Origin: Rheum nobile | Taxonomy: Eukaryota; Streptophyta; Magnoliopsida; Caryophyllales; Polygonaceae | Assembly: GCA_027886185.1 (NCBI GenBank) | Contig: WOAB01000767.1 | Location: forward strand, 868,001 to 932,000 | Direction: 5' to 3' | Length of the DNA stretch: 64,000 nt | Shown: in pieces, positions 35,611 to 44,935 of the stretch | Position numbering within the stretch: position 1 is the first letter of the stretch | How the letters are laid out: every line of letters starts with the position of its first letter | The notes under the pieces: model-generated | What the model was told of the DNA's origin: nothing | Seen by the model: the letters and a program-made list of their open reading frames with translations, nothing else | Database searches by the model: none | Made by a program: the position numbers and the translations under genes

Positions 35611-36517
35611 TTGAACACGGAGCACTACACAGATTATATCCAGCCAGAATTTCCCCCGCTCAACCTTGAAAAGCCACCTGCACCCTTTCCCGATGCATTG
35701 AAGGAGAAAAGAAGGCCAAAGACCAACCAGGAAATCTTTGACATCTTCAGCAAATGTGAGGTAAATATTCCTCTCCTAAAACTGGTAGAGTCTGTGCCTA
35801 GTTATGCTAAATTCCTGAAAGAACTGTGCATAAATAAAAGAAGACAAAAGCTGAAGGGAAACCAAAAGATTCAGGTTAGTGAGAGAGTTTCTGCAGTCTT
35901 CCAGCAACAAATGCCTCCCAAGTGTAGTGACCCTGGCATGTTCACTATTCCATATACAATAGGAGCCACCCATGAGGAGAAAGCCATGTTAGATCTAGGT
36001 ACATCAATCAATGTGTTGCCCTATTCTATATACAAAACCATGGGATTAGGACCGCTTCAAGAAACAGGGATAGTAGTACAGTTAGCAGATAAGTCCAATG
36101 TTTATCCTAGAGGGGTAGTAGAAGATGTCTTAGTTATGGTAGACAGGCTGATTTCCCCCGCTGATTTCTATGTACTCGATATGGAGGATGACCCTCATGG
36201 AGCCCCTATTCTTCTAGGACGGCCTTTCTTGAAAACCTCATGTACTAAGATTGATGTGACCACTGGGACACTTACTATGGAATTTGATGGGGACGAGGTA
36301 GAATTTAACATTCATGAAGCTATGAAGCACCCCAATGATGAACATTCTCTTTGTGCTATTGATGTGATTGATCCTATTATTCAATACATTTTTGATATCA
36401 CATGTTTAAAGGAACTATATGCCGACTTAGAGAGTGACACAGTTAGTCCCTGTACGGAGATTTCTTTGTCTACTAACATGCAAGAGAAGGTAGCAGATGT
36501 GGACATGTGTGGGGGAA

Positions 36518-36567
36518 GTCCCGTTCATAGTAGATGGGGCGATGGCCCCATCTACTATGAACGGGAC
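36518..36567. repeat. Perfect 23-bp inverted repeat with 4-bp loop
   Basis: The left arm (36518-36540) starts GTCCCGTTCATAG, the loop is GATG, and the right arm (36545-36567) is its exact reverse complement. Just downstream a block beginning GTTCCACTAACCGTACCCAG is repeated twice (about 36570-36596 and 36626-36652). The whole lies at the protease-RT spacer and moves the frame. Confidence 0.95.
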
Positions 36568-38299
36568 CCCGTTCCACTAACCGTACCCAGCGAGAAGTCC
36601 CGTTCTAGTAGATGGGGGAAGTCCCGTTCCACTAACCGTACCCAGCGAGAAGCTGCTTCCTTCTATTGTGCAGGCACCCCCAAGTGAACTCAAGCAGCTA
36701 CCAGATCACCTCAAGTACGCGTTCCTTGGAGAGAATGACACACTACCAGTCATCATCTCGAGCAAACTCTCCAAGGCGCAGGAACACAAGCTGGTAGGCA
36801 TGCACAAGGAACATAAGACGGCCCTAGGATGGACCATTGCAGACATTAAGGGACTCAGCCCATCCACATGCATGCACATGATTCTACTTGAGGGGGAAGC
36901 CAAACCATCTAGGCAACCCCAAAGGAGGCTCAACCCACCAATGATGGAGGTAGTTAAGAAGGAGGTGTTGAAACTCCTACAAGCTGGAATAATCTACCCC
37001 ATCTCCGATAGCAAATGGGTGAGCCCCACACAGGTGGTACCAAAGAAAGGCGGCATCACTGTGGTCGAAAACCAGGACGGCGAGCTGGTCCCGACCAGAA
37101 CACAGACAGGATGGAGGGTGTGCATAGATTACCGCAAGCTGAATGCGGTAACCAGGAAAGATCATTTCCCCCTCACATTCATTGACCAGATGCTGGAGAG
37201 ACTGGCAGGGCGACCATACTACTGTTTCCTGGATGGATATTCAGGCTACTTTTAGGTCCCCATTGCACCAGAAGACCAGGAGAAGACCACATTCACTTGT
37301 CCATTTGGCACATTTGCATATCGCAGAATGCCATTTGGCCTATGCAATGCACCCGGCACCTTCCAACGGTGTATGGTAAGTATCTTCTCTGAATTTGTAG
37401 AAGACTTTATTGAGGTTTTTATGGATGACTTCACAGTTCATGGAGACAATTTTGACCTATGTTTAGATCACCTTTCCCGTGTTCTACAGAGATGTGTGGA
37501 TACAAATTTGTGTCTAAATTCTAAAAAGTGTCATTTCATGGTAGAACAGGGAATAGTTTTAGGTCATATTGTCTCTGCTAAAGGAATTGAGGTCGATAAG
37601 GCAAAGGTTGATGTCATTCAATCTCTGCCTTATCCTACTAACGTGCGTGAAGTGAGGTCCTTTTTAGGCCATGCAGGGTTCTATCGCAGGTTTATCAAGG
37701 ATTTCTCCAAGATCTCATCCCCTTTATGCAAACTACTGAATAAGGATATACCTTTCAATTGCAACGAGGAGTGCAGGAAGGCATTTGATGAGCTGAAGGC
37801 TCGCCTCACCAGTGCACCAATCATCCAGGCGCCAGACTGGAAGCGCCCCTTTGAGATCATGTGCGATGCAAGTGATTATGCGGTTGGAGCAGTTCTGGGG
37901 CAGAAAGAGGGAATAGCCTGCCATGTCATTCATTACGCATCCATGACCCTGAACGGAGCTCAGAGGAACTACTCCACCACGGAGAAGGAGTTGCTGGCCG
38001 TGGTATTTTCACTGGATAAGTTTCGACCGTACCTCCTAGGAACTAAAGTGATTATATACACTGATCATGCTGCACTTCGTTATCTCATGACGAAGAAGGA
38101 GGCCAAGCCCCGACTAATTCGATGGATTCTCCTGCTCAGCGAATTTGATATAGAGATTAAAGCCAAGAAGGGAGCGGAGAATCTAGTCGCTGATCATCTA
38201 AGCCGATTGGTGCATGAGGAGGATAAGCCGGAATACCAAGCACCCATTCGGGGAGATTTCCCAGACGATACGCTGTTCAGCGTCCAGGTCGAGAACAAA

Positions 38300-38418
38300 C
38301 CGCGATCGCGGGGTGCAAACCGCGACCGCGGGGCGTCGATCCAGAAGCAGGAATCGGTCTGTAGCATGCTCGTGGTCGAGAAGGAACCGCGATCGCGGGT
38401 CTGTAGCCGCGATCGCGG
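38300..38418. repeat. Palindrome cluster, RNase H-integrase linker of D
   Basis: Two pairs: CCGCGATCGCGG with CCGCGACCGCGG, and two exact CCGCGATCGCGG copies (38387, 38407). In frame they read PRSRGANRDRG and PRSRVCSRDRG, between ADHLSRL and the integrase zinc domain. Confidence 0.95.
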
Positions 38419-39766
38419 CACCCTAGTTCAGTACACCGAGACTGTGTGGGCCCTGAATGGCCCTAAACCTTGGTACGCTCACATAGTCAACTTCCTCGCC
38501 AGGGGTGAATTTCCCCCACGCTTCCCGAAAGCTCAAAGGGACAAGTTACGAAGCGAGGCCAAACACTTCGTCTGGGATGACCCATACCTTTGGAAGCATT
38601 GTGCCGATCAAGTAATTCGAAGATGTTTGCCAGACGATGAAGTGCAATCGGTTTTAGCGTTCTGCCACTCCCATGCCTGTGGTGGACATTTCGGGCCTTC
38701 CAAAACAGCTCGGAAGGTGCTAGATTCAGGTTTCTTTTGGCCACATATATTCCGGGATGCACATTCTTTCTACAAAGCATGTGATAGATGTCAGCGCATG
38801 GGAAACATTTCCAGAAGAAATGAGATGCCACAATCACTTGTGATCTTCTGCGAGATCTTCGATGTCTGGGGGATCGAATTCATGGGGCCCTTCCCCAGCT
38901 CTTTCGGAAACCTGTACATACTGCTGGCCATCGATTACGTCTCAAAATGGGTAGAAGCCAAGGCCACCAGGACAGACGATTCCAAAGTGGTGGAAAAATT
39001 CCTCAAAGCAAACATCTTTGCTCGCTTTGGAATCCCAAGAGCGCTCATCAGTGACAGAGGTACTCATTTCTATAACAAGACAGTCAATGCATTACTCAGG
39101 AAGTACCATGTCACACAAAAGATCTCCACAGCATACCATCCCCAGACAAATGTCCAAGCAGAGATATCAAACAGGGAGATCAAAACCATTTTAGAGAAGA
39201 CAGTCTCCCCGAACCGCAAGGATTGGAGCCTGAGGCTGGATGCCGCTCTATGGGCCTACCGCACAGCCTACAAGACACCCATTGGAATGTCACCATACAG
39301 ATTGGTGTTTGGAAAGGCTTGTCATCTCCCTGTGGAGCTAGAGCATAAGGCCCACTAGGCTGTGAGGAACTGCAATATGAGGATCGATGAGGTGGGAGCA
39401 TTCCGGAAGCTACAGGTACAGGAATTAGAAGAGTTATGCCTGGAATCATACGACAATGCAGTAATCTACAAAGAAAAGACCAAGGCGTGGCATGATAAGA
39501 ACATTCTCCGAAAAGAATTCAAGCCCAGGGACAAGGTTCTCCTTTTCACGTCACGCTTGAGGCTCATTCCAGGAAAGCTTAGGTCTCGTTGGACAGGTCC
39601 CTACACATTCGCTCATGCATACCCCTATGGCGTGGTGGATCTGTACAACCCAGCCAGTGGTTCCACATTCAAGGTGAATGGTCAACGCCTGAAACCTTAC
39701 TACGAAAGACCACACCCCACAGATCAGGAAGATCTCAACATGGAGGATCCGCTTGACGTAGATTAG

Positions 39767-40252
39767 AGACGAGGGGATAACGTCAAGCCAGGACGTTAAA
39801 CAAGGCGCTGCTCGGGAGGCAACCCGAGGTACACTTCTTTATAATCTTCTTTTCGCATTGCTTTTAGTTTTTCTTTTCTTTGCCCGCCATATTTTTCCAT
39901 GTGAACTAACCCGTTGCAGCCAGCCGTGACCAAACCGCGATCGCGGTTTTGAACCCGCGATCGCGGCCCATCCGACGTTGCAGCAACTTCTCTGTTGGTT
40001 CAAAAAAAAAAGGAATAATTTGAAAATATGGCAGAAAATATTTTCCCTTTGGTAACTTCCCTATCCCCACCTTTCACTTTTTCAACACTTTCTATCTTTC
40101 CAAACCCTACCGTCACCCCTCATAACCATCACCCATCCACCTTTCCCATCATTCTTTTCTTTTCGTCCAACCCACCACCGTCGCCGTACCAAGACCCTAC
40201 ACCCCGCGATCGCGCCCATCAAAACCGCGATCGCCGAAGATGACCCTCTGTC
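39767..40252 (+). other. Spacer between D pol and third ORF, with conserved hairpin
   Basis: It holds GACGTTAAACAAGGCGCT followed by a 6-bp stem hairpin (39811-39828: CTCGGG, loop AGGCAA, CCCGAG). This phrase is commonly seen after pol in Athila/Tat-type elements; its role is not known to me, but translation or splicing control of the third ORF is possible. A palindrome pair follows at 39935-39966. Confidence 0.7.
39935..39966. repeat. Palindrome pair after D pol
   Basis: Two exact CCGCGATCGCGG copies, 39935-39946 and 39955-39966, separated by TTTTGAAC. Confidence 0.97.
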
Positions 40253-40308
40253 ATGTCCCAACTACCGAAAGCAAACTGCGACCGCACCCTGTTCACCCGC
40301 GATCGCGG
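40204..40308. repeat. Palindrome cluster, 5' side of D third ORF
   Basis: CCGCGATCGCGC, CCGCGATCGCCG, TGCGACCGC and an exact CCGCGATCGCGG (40297-40308). The last two encode CDRT and RDRG in the extended ORF. Confidence 0.93.
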
Positions 40309-41527
40309 CATCTACCGGCTACCAAAATTTTCCCCAGCCACCCGAATAGTAGCCATGGCCCAACCCATGCCCCGGAAGATGTCCAAACCGCAGATCAAGA
40401 TCTGGAAGGATCTACAGAGGAAGCAAGTGATCCCAACAAAGTTCTTCGATGTTGCAGCCCTAACAGTTCTCCAACTTTGGGACTGCACCAAGCAACTCCT
40501 CGATCATGGCGGACTAGGAGGATTCTTGTGGAAGAAGGTACCAACTTATGACTCTTTAGTCTATGAATTCATTGCTACTTTCGAACCACAGGACAAGGGC
40601 AAGGCCTTCTCCTTCCAGTTGCGGGACAGGAAGTATACCTTGACCAAGGCAGACCTTAGAGAGCTTTTTGGTGTCTCCGCCCCACCTACACCTGGTTGGG
40701 AGTCCACCAATGGCAAACACTTGGCCTTCTGGTTGCAAGCTACAGGGGAAGAGTTCGACACTAGAGGAGAGTATAACTACAAAATTACCCACCCTTGCCT
40801 ACGTTTGATCCACGAAGTGCTTGCACTTGCATTCTTGGGTCAAGGGGAGGTAAACAAGATTCCATGTGTCGACCTGGCGATCCTATGGTGTCTCACCCCA
40901 GAAAGTGAGGCAGTTCCAGACTGGGCGGATATTTTCATGTATTCCGTCCAGAAGATGCAAAAGAAGGCCGCAGGCAGAATTGGTTTTGGGGGTATGATCA
41001 CCCTTATCGCTTTGAAGTACTTTGATCCCGAAGAGACCACGCTTGCGCCGGTCCCTGGTTCCTTCATTTACAACATTGACCAATTGAGAAAGTCCAAGCT
41101 CATCTATGGTGATCGTAGGGACGGATTCGTTTGGTTATCTCATGCCGCAGGGGACCACAGGATGAAGCTACCGCGACCAATGCCCTTTGGCCCGACAACA
41201 AGGGATTTTGCCCTACCTTCGGACGAACCTAGAGTACTACCAGCGCATGCCCGACCACCCACGAGAAATGAGGCCCCAACGTCTGGCTCACCCAGCCCAA
41301 TCCTGGACCTTCTACCTCGCATTTCGGCTAGGCAGGAGGAGATCTACACCCAACAGACCACAACGGCGGCAGCTGTACAAGCATTTGCGCTGGACTTAGA
41401 CCGCCTACACCAGTATTCGGTCACACGCTTTGATGATATTGAGGGACAAGTGGCACTTCTACGCCACAGACAGGAGGCCTTTTTCAAGGGACAAGGTCCC
41501 GCGACACCATCCATACCACCAACGTGA
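40253..41527 (+). CDS. Element D third ORF (Athila ORF/env-position protein)
   Basis: Open 424-codon frame downstream of pol. The first ATG (40253) precedes palindrome-encoded residues, so a more natural start is ATG 40355 (MAQPMPRKMSKPQIKIWKDL), giving about 390 residues. The globular part (VPTYDSLVYEFIATFEPQDK, RKYTLTKADLRELFGV, HEVLALAFLGQGEVNKIPCV, IGFGGMITLIALKYF) resembles the plant ATHILA ORF-1 / putative plant transposon protein family by pattern. A proline-rich linker and a C-terminal coiled coil follow (DLDRLHQYSVTRFDDIEGQV). I see no signal peptide or clear membrane span, so the historic 'env-like' label rests on position only. Function unknown. It is intact while gag-pol of the same copy is broken. 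Confidence 0.8.
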   Translation: MSQLPKANCDRTLFTRDRGIYRLPKFSPATRIVAMAQPMPRKMSKPQIKIWKDLQRKQVIPTKFFDVAALTVLQLWDCTKQLLDHGGLGGFLWKKVPTYDSLVYEFIATFEPQDKGKAFSFQLRDRKYTLTKADLRELFGVSAPPTPGWESTNGKHLAFWLQATGEEFDTRGEYNYKITHPCLRLIHEVLALAFLGQGEVNKIPCVDLAILWCLTPESEAVPDWADIFMYSVQKMQKKAAGRIGFGGMITLIALKYFDPEETTLAPVPGSFIYNIDQLRKSKLIYGDRRDGFVWLSHAAGDHRMKLPRPMPFGPTTRDFALPSDEPRVLPAHARPPTRNEAPTSGSPSPILDLLPRISARQEEIYTQQTTTAAAVQAFALDLDRLHQYSVTRFDDIEGQVALLRHRQEAFFKGQGPATPSIPPT

Positions 41528-42275
41528 GTATAATTCTTTCCCCTCAATTCTTTTTCTTTGTCCTTTCTACATTGAGGACAATGTGATCTTTTAGTATGGG
41601 GGAGGAATCTATATTTACTTTCTATCTTTGTATTCAGTCTTTGCATTTGTTTCAGCACATTTGATTCAGTAGTCGATTCAGCATTTAAAAAAAAAAATTA
41701 AAAAAAAAAAAATTAATAATAATTTTGAAAATCCTGGGACAAGTCGAAAACCCGAAAGGGCGGCTTGGGTAATAAGTAGGTGGCCCGGACCAACGCTAGG
41801 CTGGGGTAATAAGGTGTCTGAGTGGCGTGAGCTTATGTAAGCACATCTATGAGAAAAATATGAGTGGCTAGGATGAAAACCCGAAACGGCTCCTAGGCAA
41901 AATGAGTGAAAAGAAGAGGAGTGTTTTTTCTAGGATCTCATTTTACCGACGGGGTGACATAAGAAGTGGAGACAAAGAAGGATTGTCGGGTAGGTCACTC
42001 TGGGAGGAATAAGGAGTCATAGATGGAGGCTAGGATTAGAGGCTACTCACACTATCGAATGTCCGGGTTAGGCTTAGGGGAAGTACTCTGCTTGCCCCTT
42101 AAAGCTTGTTGATGGAGAATGTATTGTGAATGTGGATTGATGCCAGGAGCTTGGCATGAGTTAAGTGACTCTTAGTTGGAGGACACGCTTCCTGAGACCT
42201 TGGGTGCTGCATTGGAGGAGTAGACTCTTTGTTAGTTTATTCGAGGACGAACAAAGGTCTAAGTGTGGGAGAGTT
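41528..42275 (+). other. Element D 3' noncoding region with two purine-tract cassettes
   Basis: Cassette 1 (41571-41606): ATTGAGGACAATG, then TAGTATGGGGGAGG. Cassette 2 (42241-42275): TCGAGGACGAACAAAGG, then TAAGTGTGGGAGAG, directly before the 3' LTR, so it is the functional polypurine tract. An A-rich run lies at about 41686-41720. No ORF. Confidence 0.75.
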
Positions 42276-43587
42276 TGATAAGCACTACTTTGTAGGGATT
42301 AACTAAGAGCCATTAGAGGATTTATTGGTGTCATTCGGGTAGCTTTAGACACATTCATGTGCATGGAGTTCGGAGGCAAAGTCTTGGTGTTTTTGGAGAT
42401 GTTTGAGCCTACTTGAAGATTGTTAGAGACATTGAAGAAGAAGCAGCCAAGAGAAGGCCTATAGAAGAGTAGAAGAGAAGAGTGCAGGCGCAGAAGGTCG
42501 AGCATTAACCGCGACCGCAGGCAAGGGTGCCACGATCGTGGGACTTTGGGGCGTTCGAGATATTTCTGCAAGCGCGGAAGAATGCGAAGAGCGCGGAGCT
42601 ACAAGCAACCGCGATCGCGGTCCATTACCCGCGATCACGGGTCATCACGACAGACTTATTTCGGGATTTCCCGAATCTATCTTTCCTGATTTCTTTATTT
42701 TATTTTAATTGTTTTCGTTTTCTATTTTCAGTTGGGCTAGGTCATTTGTTAGCCCACCTATATATACTCTCTTAGTTTTAGGTTTTGATTATCCAGATCG
42801 AGATTCAGTTGAGTTTTACATTTCACTTTTCACTTCTTAATTTATGAAGAACATCAGGAGGAACTAACCTTATTGGTTCCGCCTGGCAATTGAAGCATTC
42901 ATTGGATTTTGTTTGTGAGACTGTTATTCGTATTCGAGTTCCTATTGGATTGTATTATCTCTTCTAAGCTTATTCTTATTGAATCTTACTGATTTCACTA
43001 GCCTGTGCAACTAGTTGTTATTGGTGATTTTCTGACTGCTAGGATTAGGAAACTGTTGGGCTAACGTCCTATTCTGCTGTAGCAACTGCGATTTGCATGA
43101 CCTGGTTGAGATTGTTTATCGTAGGGAGAGATAATTGTATGCTGAATGCTTTTGGTTGAAGTATTGCATGCATCCTGGTTAATTCTTATGTGTAGAGCTG
43201 CCTTTGGGTTGAATCACTAGTGGTGCTAGGGTTATTCACTGGTAAGGGTTCTTAGGTCTGGTTGACCTATTAATCTACTCATGATCGGGACAGGAACAAC
43301 CATAGGAAGGAAGAAGAATTCGAGATAGTCTATGATCAACCATCTTTAGTGAATTGTGGATATTTGCTAGGAGGAATATTTTCCCTTTTATTTGAGACAT
43401 ATTTAGACATTAGCAAAACCAAACCTCAAAACCCCCCCTTTGTTACTATTGTTCGATTGGTATTTAATTTGTGACAGGAATACAGACGTTTGTGATTCTC
43501 TTGGGATTTCGACCCTTGCTTACTTACTATACTAGTTTGGAAGTTGAGGTTTACTTTGATTTGGCATAACGACCTTAGGACATGTCA
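42276..43587 (+). repeat. Element D 3' LTR (1,312 bp)
   Basis: Same length and termini as the 5' LTR (TGATAAGC to GACATGTCA), followed by TSD GGGTT. Confidence 0.97.
42509..42640. repeat. Palindrome cluster, D 3' LTR
   Basis: Equivalent to 33114-33246. It differs mainly by C/T and G/A changes at CpG (for example CCGCGACCGCAG, CCACGATCGTGG, CCGCGATCACGG), as expected for deamination of methylated CpG. One exact copy remains at 42609-42620. Confidence 0.93.
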
Positions 43588-43904
43588 GGGTTGAAGGTTA
43601 CACTTTTCAAATTCAAACAAGTATTAAATGCATTCAAAGCACACAATATTTCCTAATTTGAAGGTTGTAGATCTTCAACTCCTAAAACGTCCACTTCCTA
43701 ACGGTCCAACTGACTCCTAGATCTATTCTAGATGCACGACACCAACAGCAAACAAAACAAAACAAAAAAAAAAAATTCAAGAACAAAGCAAAAACACTTT
43801 TCGGATGCAAGACTCACAATTACAAACACAAAGGCACGAAAACAAAGAACTTGGAGGACTTTCGGCCCTTGAATTTAAATGTGGAATTTGAGCAAAACTT
43901 ATGT
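43588..43904 (-). other. Element E1 leader, part right of D
   Basis: Continuation of the leader after D, matching E2 leader 50407-50709. Noncoding, with an A-rich run near 43765. Confidence 0.85.
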
Positions 43905-43916
43905 GCTCTGATACCA
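43905..43916 (-). other. Element E1 primer binding site (tRNA-iMet)
   Basis: Minus strand TGGTATCAGAGC, two bases from the LTR. Confidence 0.95.
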
Positions 43917-43918
43917 AA

Positions 43919-44935
43919 TGTTAAGATCAAAGGATCATGATGCCACGGTGCAAGCTTTGCTCGTCGATGGAGGTGGAATCGCCAATTAGGGTTTTCGGAT
44001 GGATGACGGCGTGACGGAGGCTCGTAGGTGGGATGACGGCGTGAGTTGTGGGGGATAGTAGGCACACACGGTCTTCTTATAGAGGGAAGAAGATATGCTT
44101 GCAGAAGTGAAAGGGGAGAAGAAGTGTGAGAGATGTACTCACTCGGCACACTTAGAGTTTTTGGACGTAAGAGATTAGAGAGAAAGCAAGAGAGATTTGG
44201 CAAAGCAATTTTGTGTATTCTTACGTGAGCTTTTCAGCTTTCAAAGAGCCTATATATAGGCTTACAAAAAAGGCACGAACGCCTAAGAGAAATGTCAAAA
44301 TCCATGCATAAAACTAAACCCTAAATTTACTACCGAAATGTCCAATTTAGGTAACTTATTAACTTCAAATGTCAAATTCATCAAGCACATTAAAGATCCT
44401 CTCGGACAAGGCTTGGGCCCATGATGGTGGGCTAAATGAGCCAGCCCAAGGTGGTTGGAGCGCCGATCAAAGTGGTCCAGGTGGCTCGGCGCCTTTCTTT
44501 GAAGTTTACTTGCCGCTAGCGCCGTGCTCGCCGACGCCTTGTTGTAAGCAAAGCACCAGGCCAGGCCAGGCGTGGATTAGGGTGGCTTGGCATGCCATAC
44601 CCTTGTGGAGATCTTGGAGAAGCTCCCTAGCTCTAGACCTTGTGATGGCGCCAGGAATAGCCTTGTCATCTTTAGTGTTGGCCTTGGAGACACTTGTGCC
44701 CGGCGCGGACGGCGCCTTGGCCTTGTCTTGGCAAATGCCTTGCTTTGGCTTGGCTTTGGTTCTCCCATACATGTCTTGGCCATCTCCAATTCCAAGTGTG
44801 TCCACCACATGCTCTGTGCTTTGATCCAGCTCCGGGTCCTCTATAGTGCCCATGGAGAGCTCCTCGGCGTCCACGTCCTCGGCGGCGCCTTGGTTGTCCT
44901 CGGTGTCTTGGCCTTGATGTGGCAGGGTCACATCA
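43919..44935 (-). repeat. Middle LTR shared by E1 and E2 (1,017 bp)
   Basis: TGTTAAGATC to GGTCACATCA. It abuts the E1 PBS on one side and the E2 polypurine tract and integrase on the other, with no target duplication between. It therefore serves as 5' LTR of one unit and 3' LTR of the next. A minus-strand TATATATA lies at 44251-44258. Confidence 0.95.

Larger units (their letters stand above)
35611..39766 (+). pseudogene. Element D pol: protease, RT, RNase H, integrase
   Basis: Protease: AMLDLGTSINVLPYS (active-site DLG where DTG is usual) and ILLGRPFLKTS. RT: VCIDYRKLNAVTRKDHFPLT, CNAPGTFQRCM, catalytic FMDDF. RNase H: IMCDASDYAVGAVLGQ, STTEKELLAVVFSLDKFRPY, ENLVADHLSRL. Integrase: zinc residues in HSHACGGHFGPS and ACDRCQRMG; core WGIEFMGPFPSSFG, LISDRGTHF, YHPQTNVQAEISNREIKTIL, so D, D and E are present. 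The C-terminal GPY-like region has KLRSRWTGPYTFAHAYPYG. Breaks: a rearranged spacer and frameshift between protease and RT (36518-36652), TAG at 37253-37255 in RT (expected CAG), and TAG at 39356-39358 in integrase (expected TGG). Otherwise complete, so this copy died recently. Confidence 0.93.
32881..43587 (+). mobile_element. Element D: complete Athila-type Ty3/gypsy retrotransposon
   Basis: Two 1,312-bp LTRs, tRNA-Asp-type PBS, gag-pro-pol and a third ORF downstream. Perfect 5-bp TSD GGGTT at 32876-32880 and 43588-43592. It inserted in the E1 leader, so it is younger than E1. The LTRs differ at roughly three dozen positions by eye. Gag-pol has a TGA, a rearranged protease-RT spacer and two TAGs, while the third ORF is open. 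It contains seven clusters of CpG-rich palindromes counting both LTRs and the coding and spacer regions as listed separately. Confidence 0.96.
26648..44935 (-). mobile_element. Element E1: Ty3/gypsy element, left unit of a tandem pair, interrupted by D
   Basis: Minus-strand LTR, leader, gag, pol, LTR. The right LTR (43919-44935) is shared with E2. Element D (32881-43587) sits in the leader. Without D the unit is about 7.6 kb. The left flank is ACGCA; the uninterrupted target is visible at 57183-57187. Damage: 4-, 91- and 159-bp deletions in pol, a 1-bp deletion in gag, and stops in gag and integrase. Confidence 0.93.
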
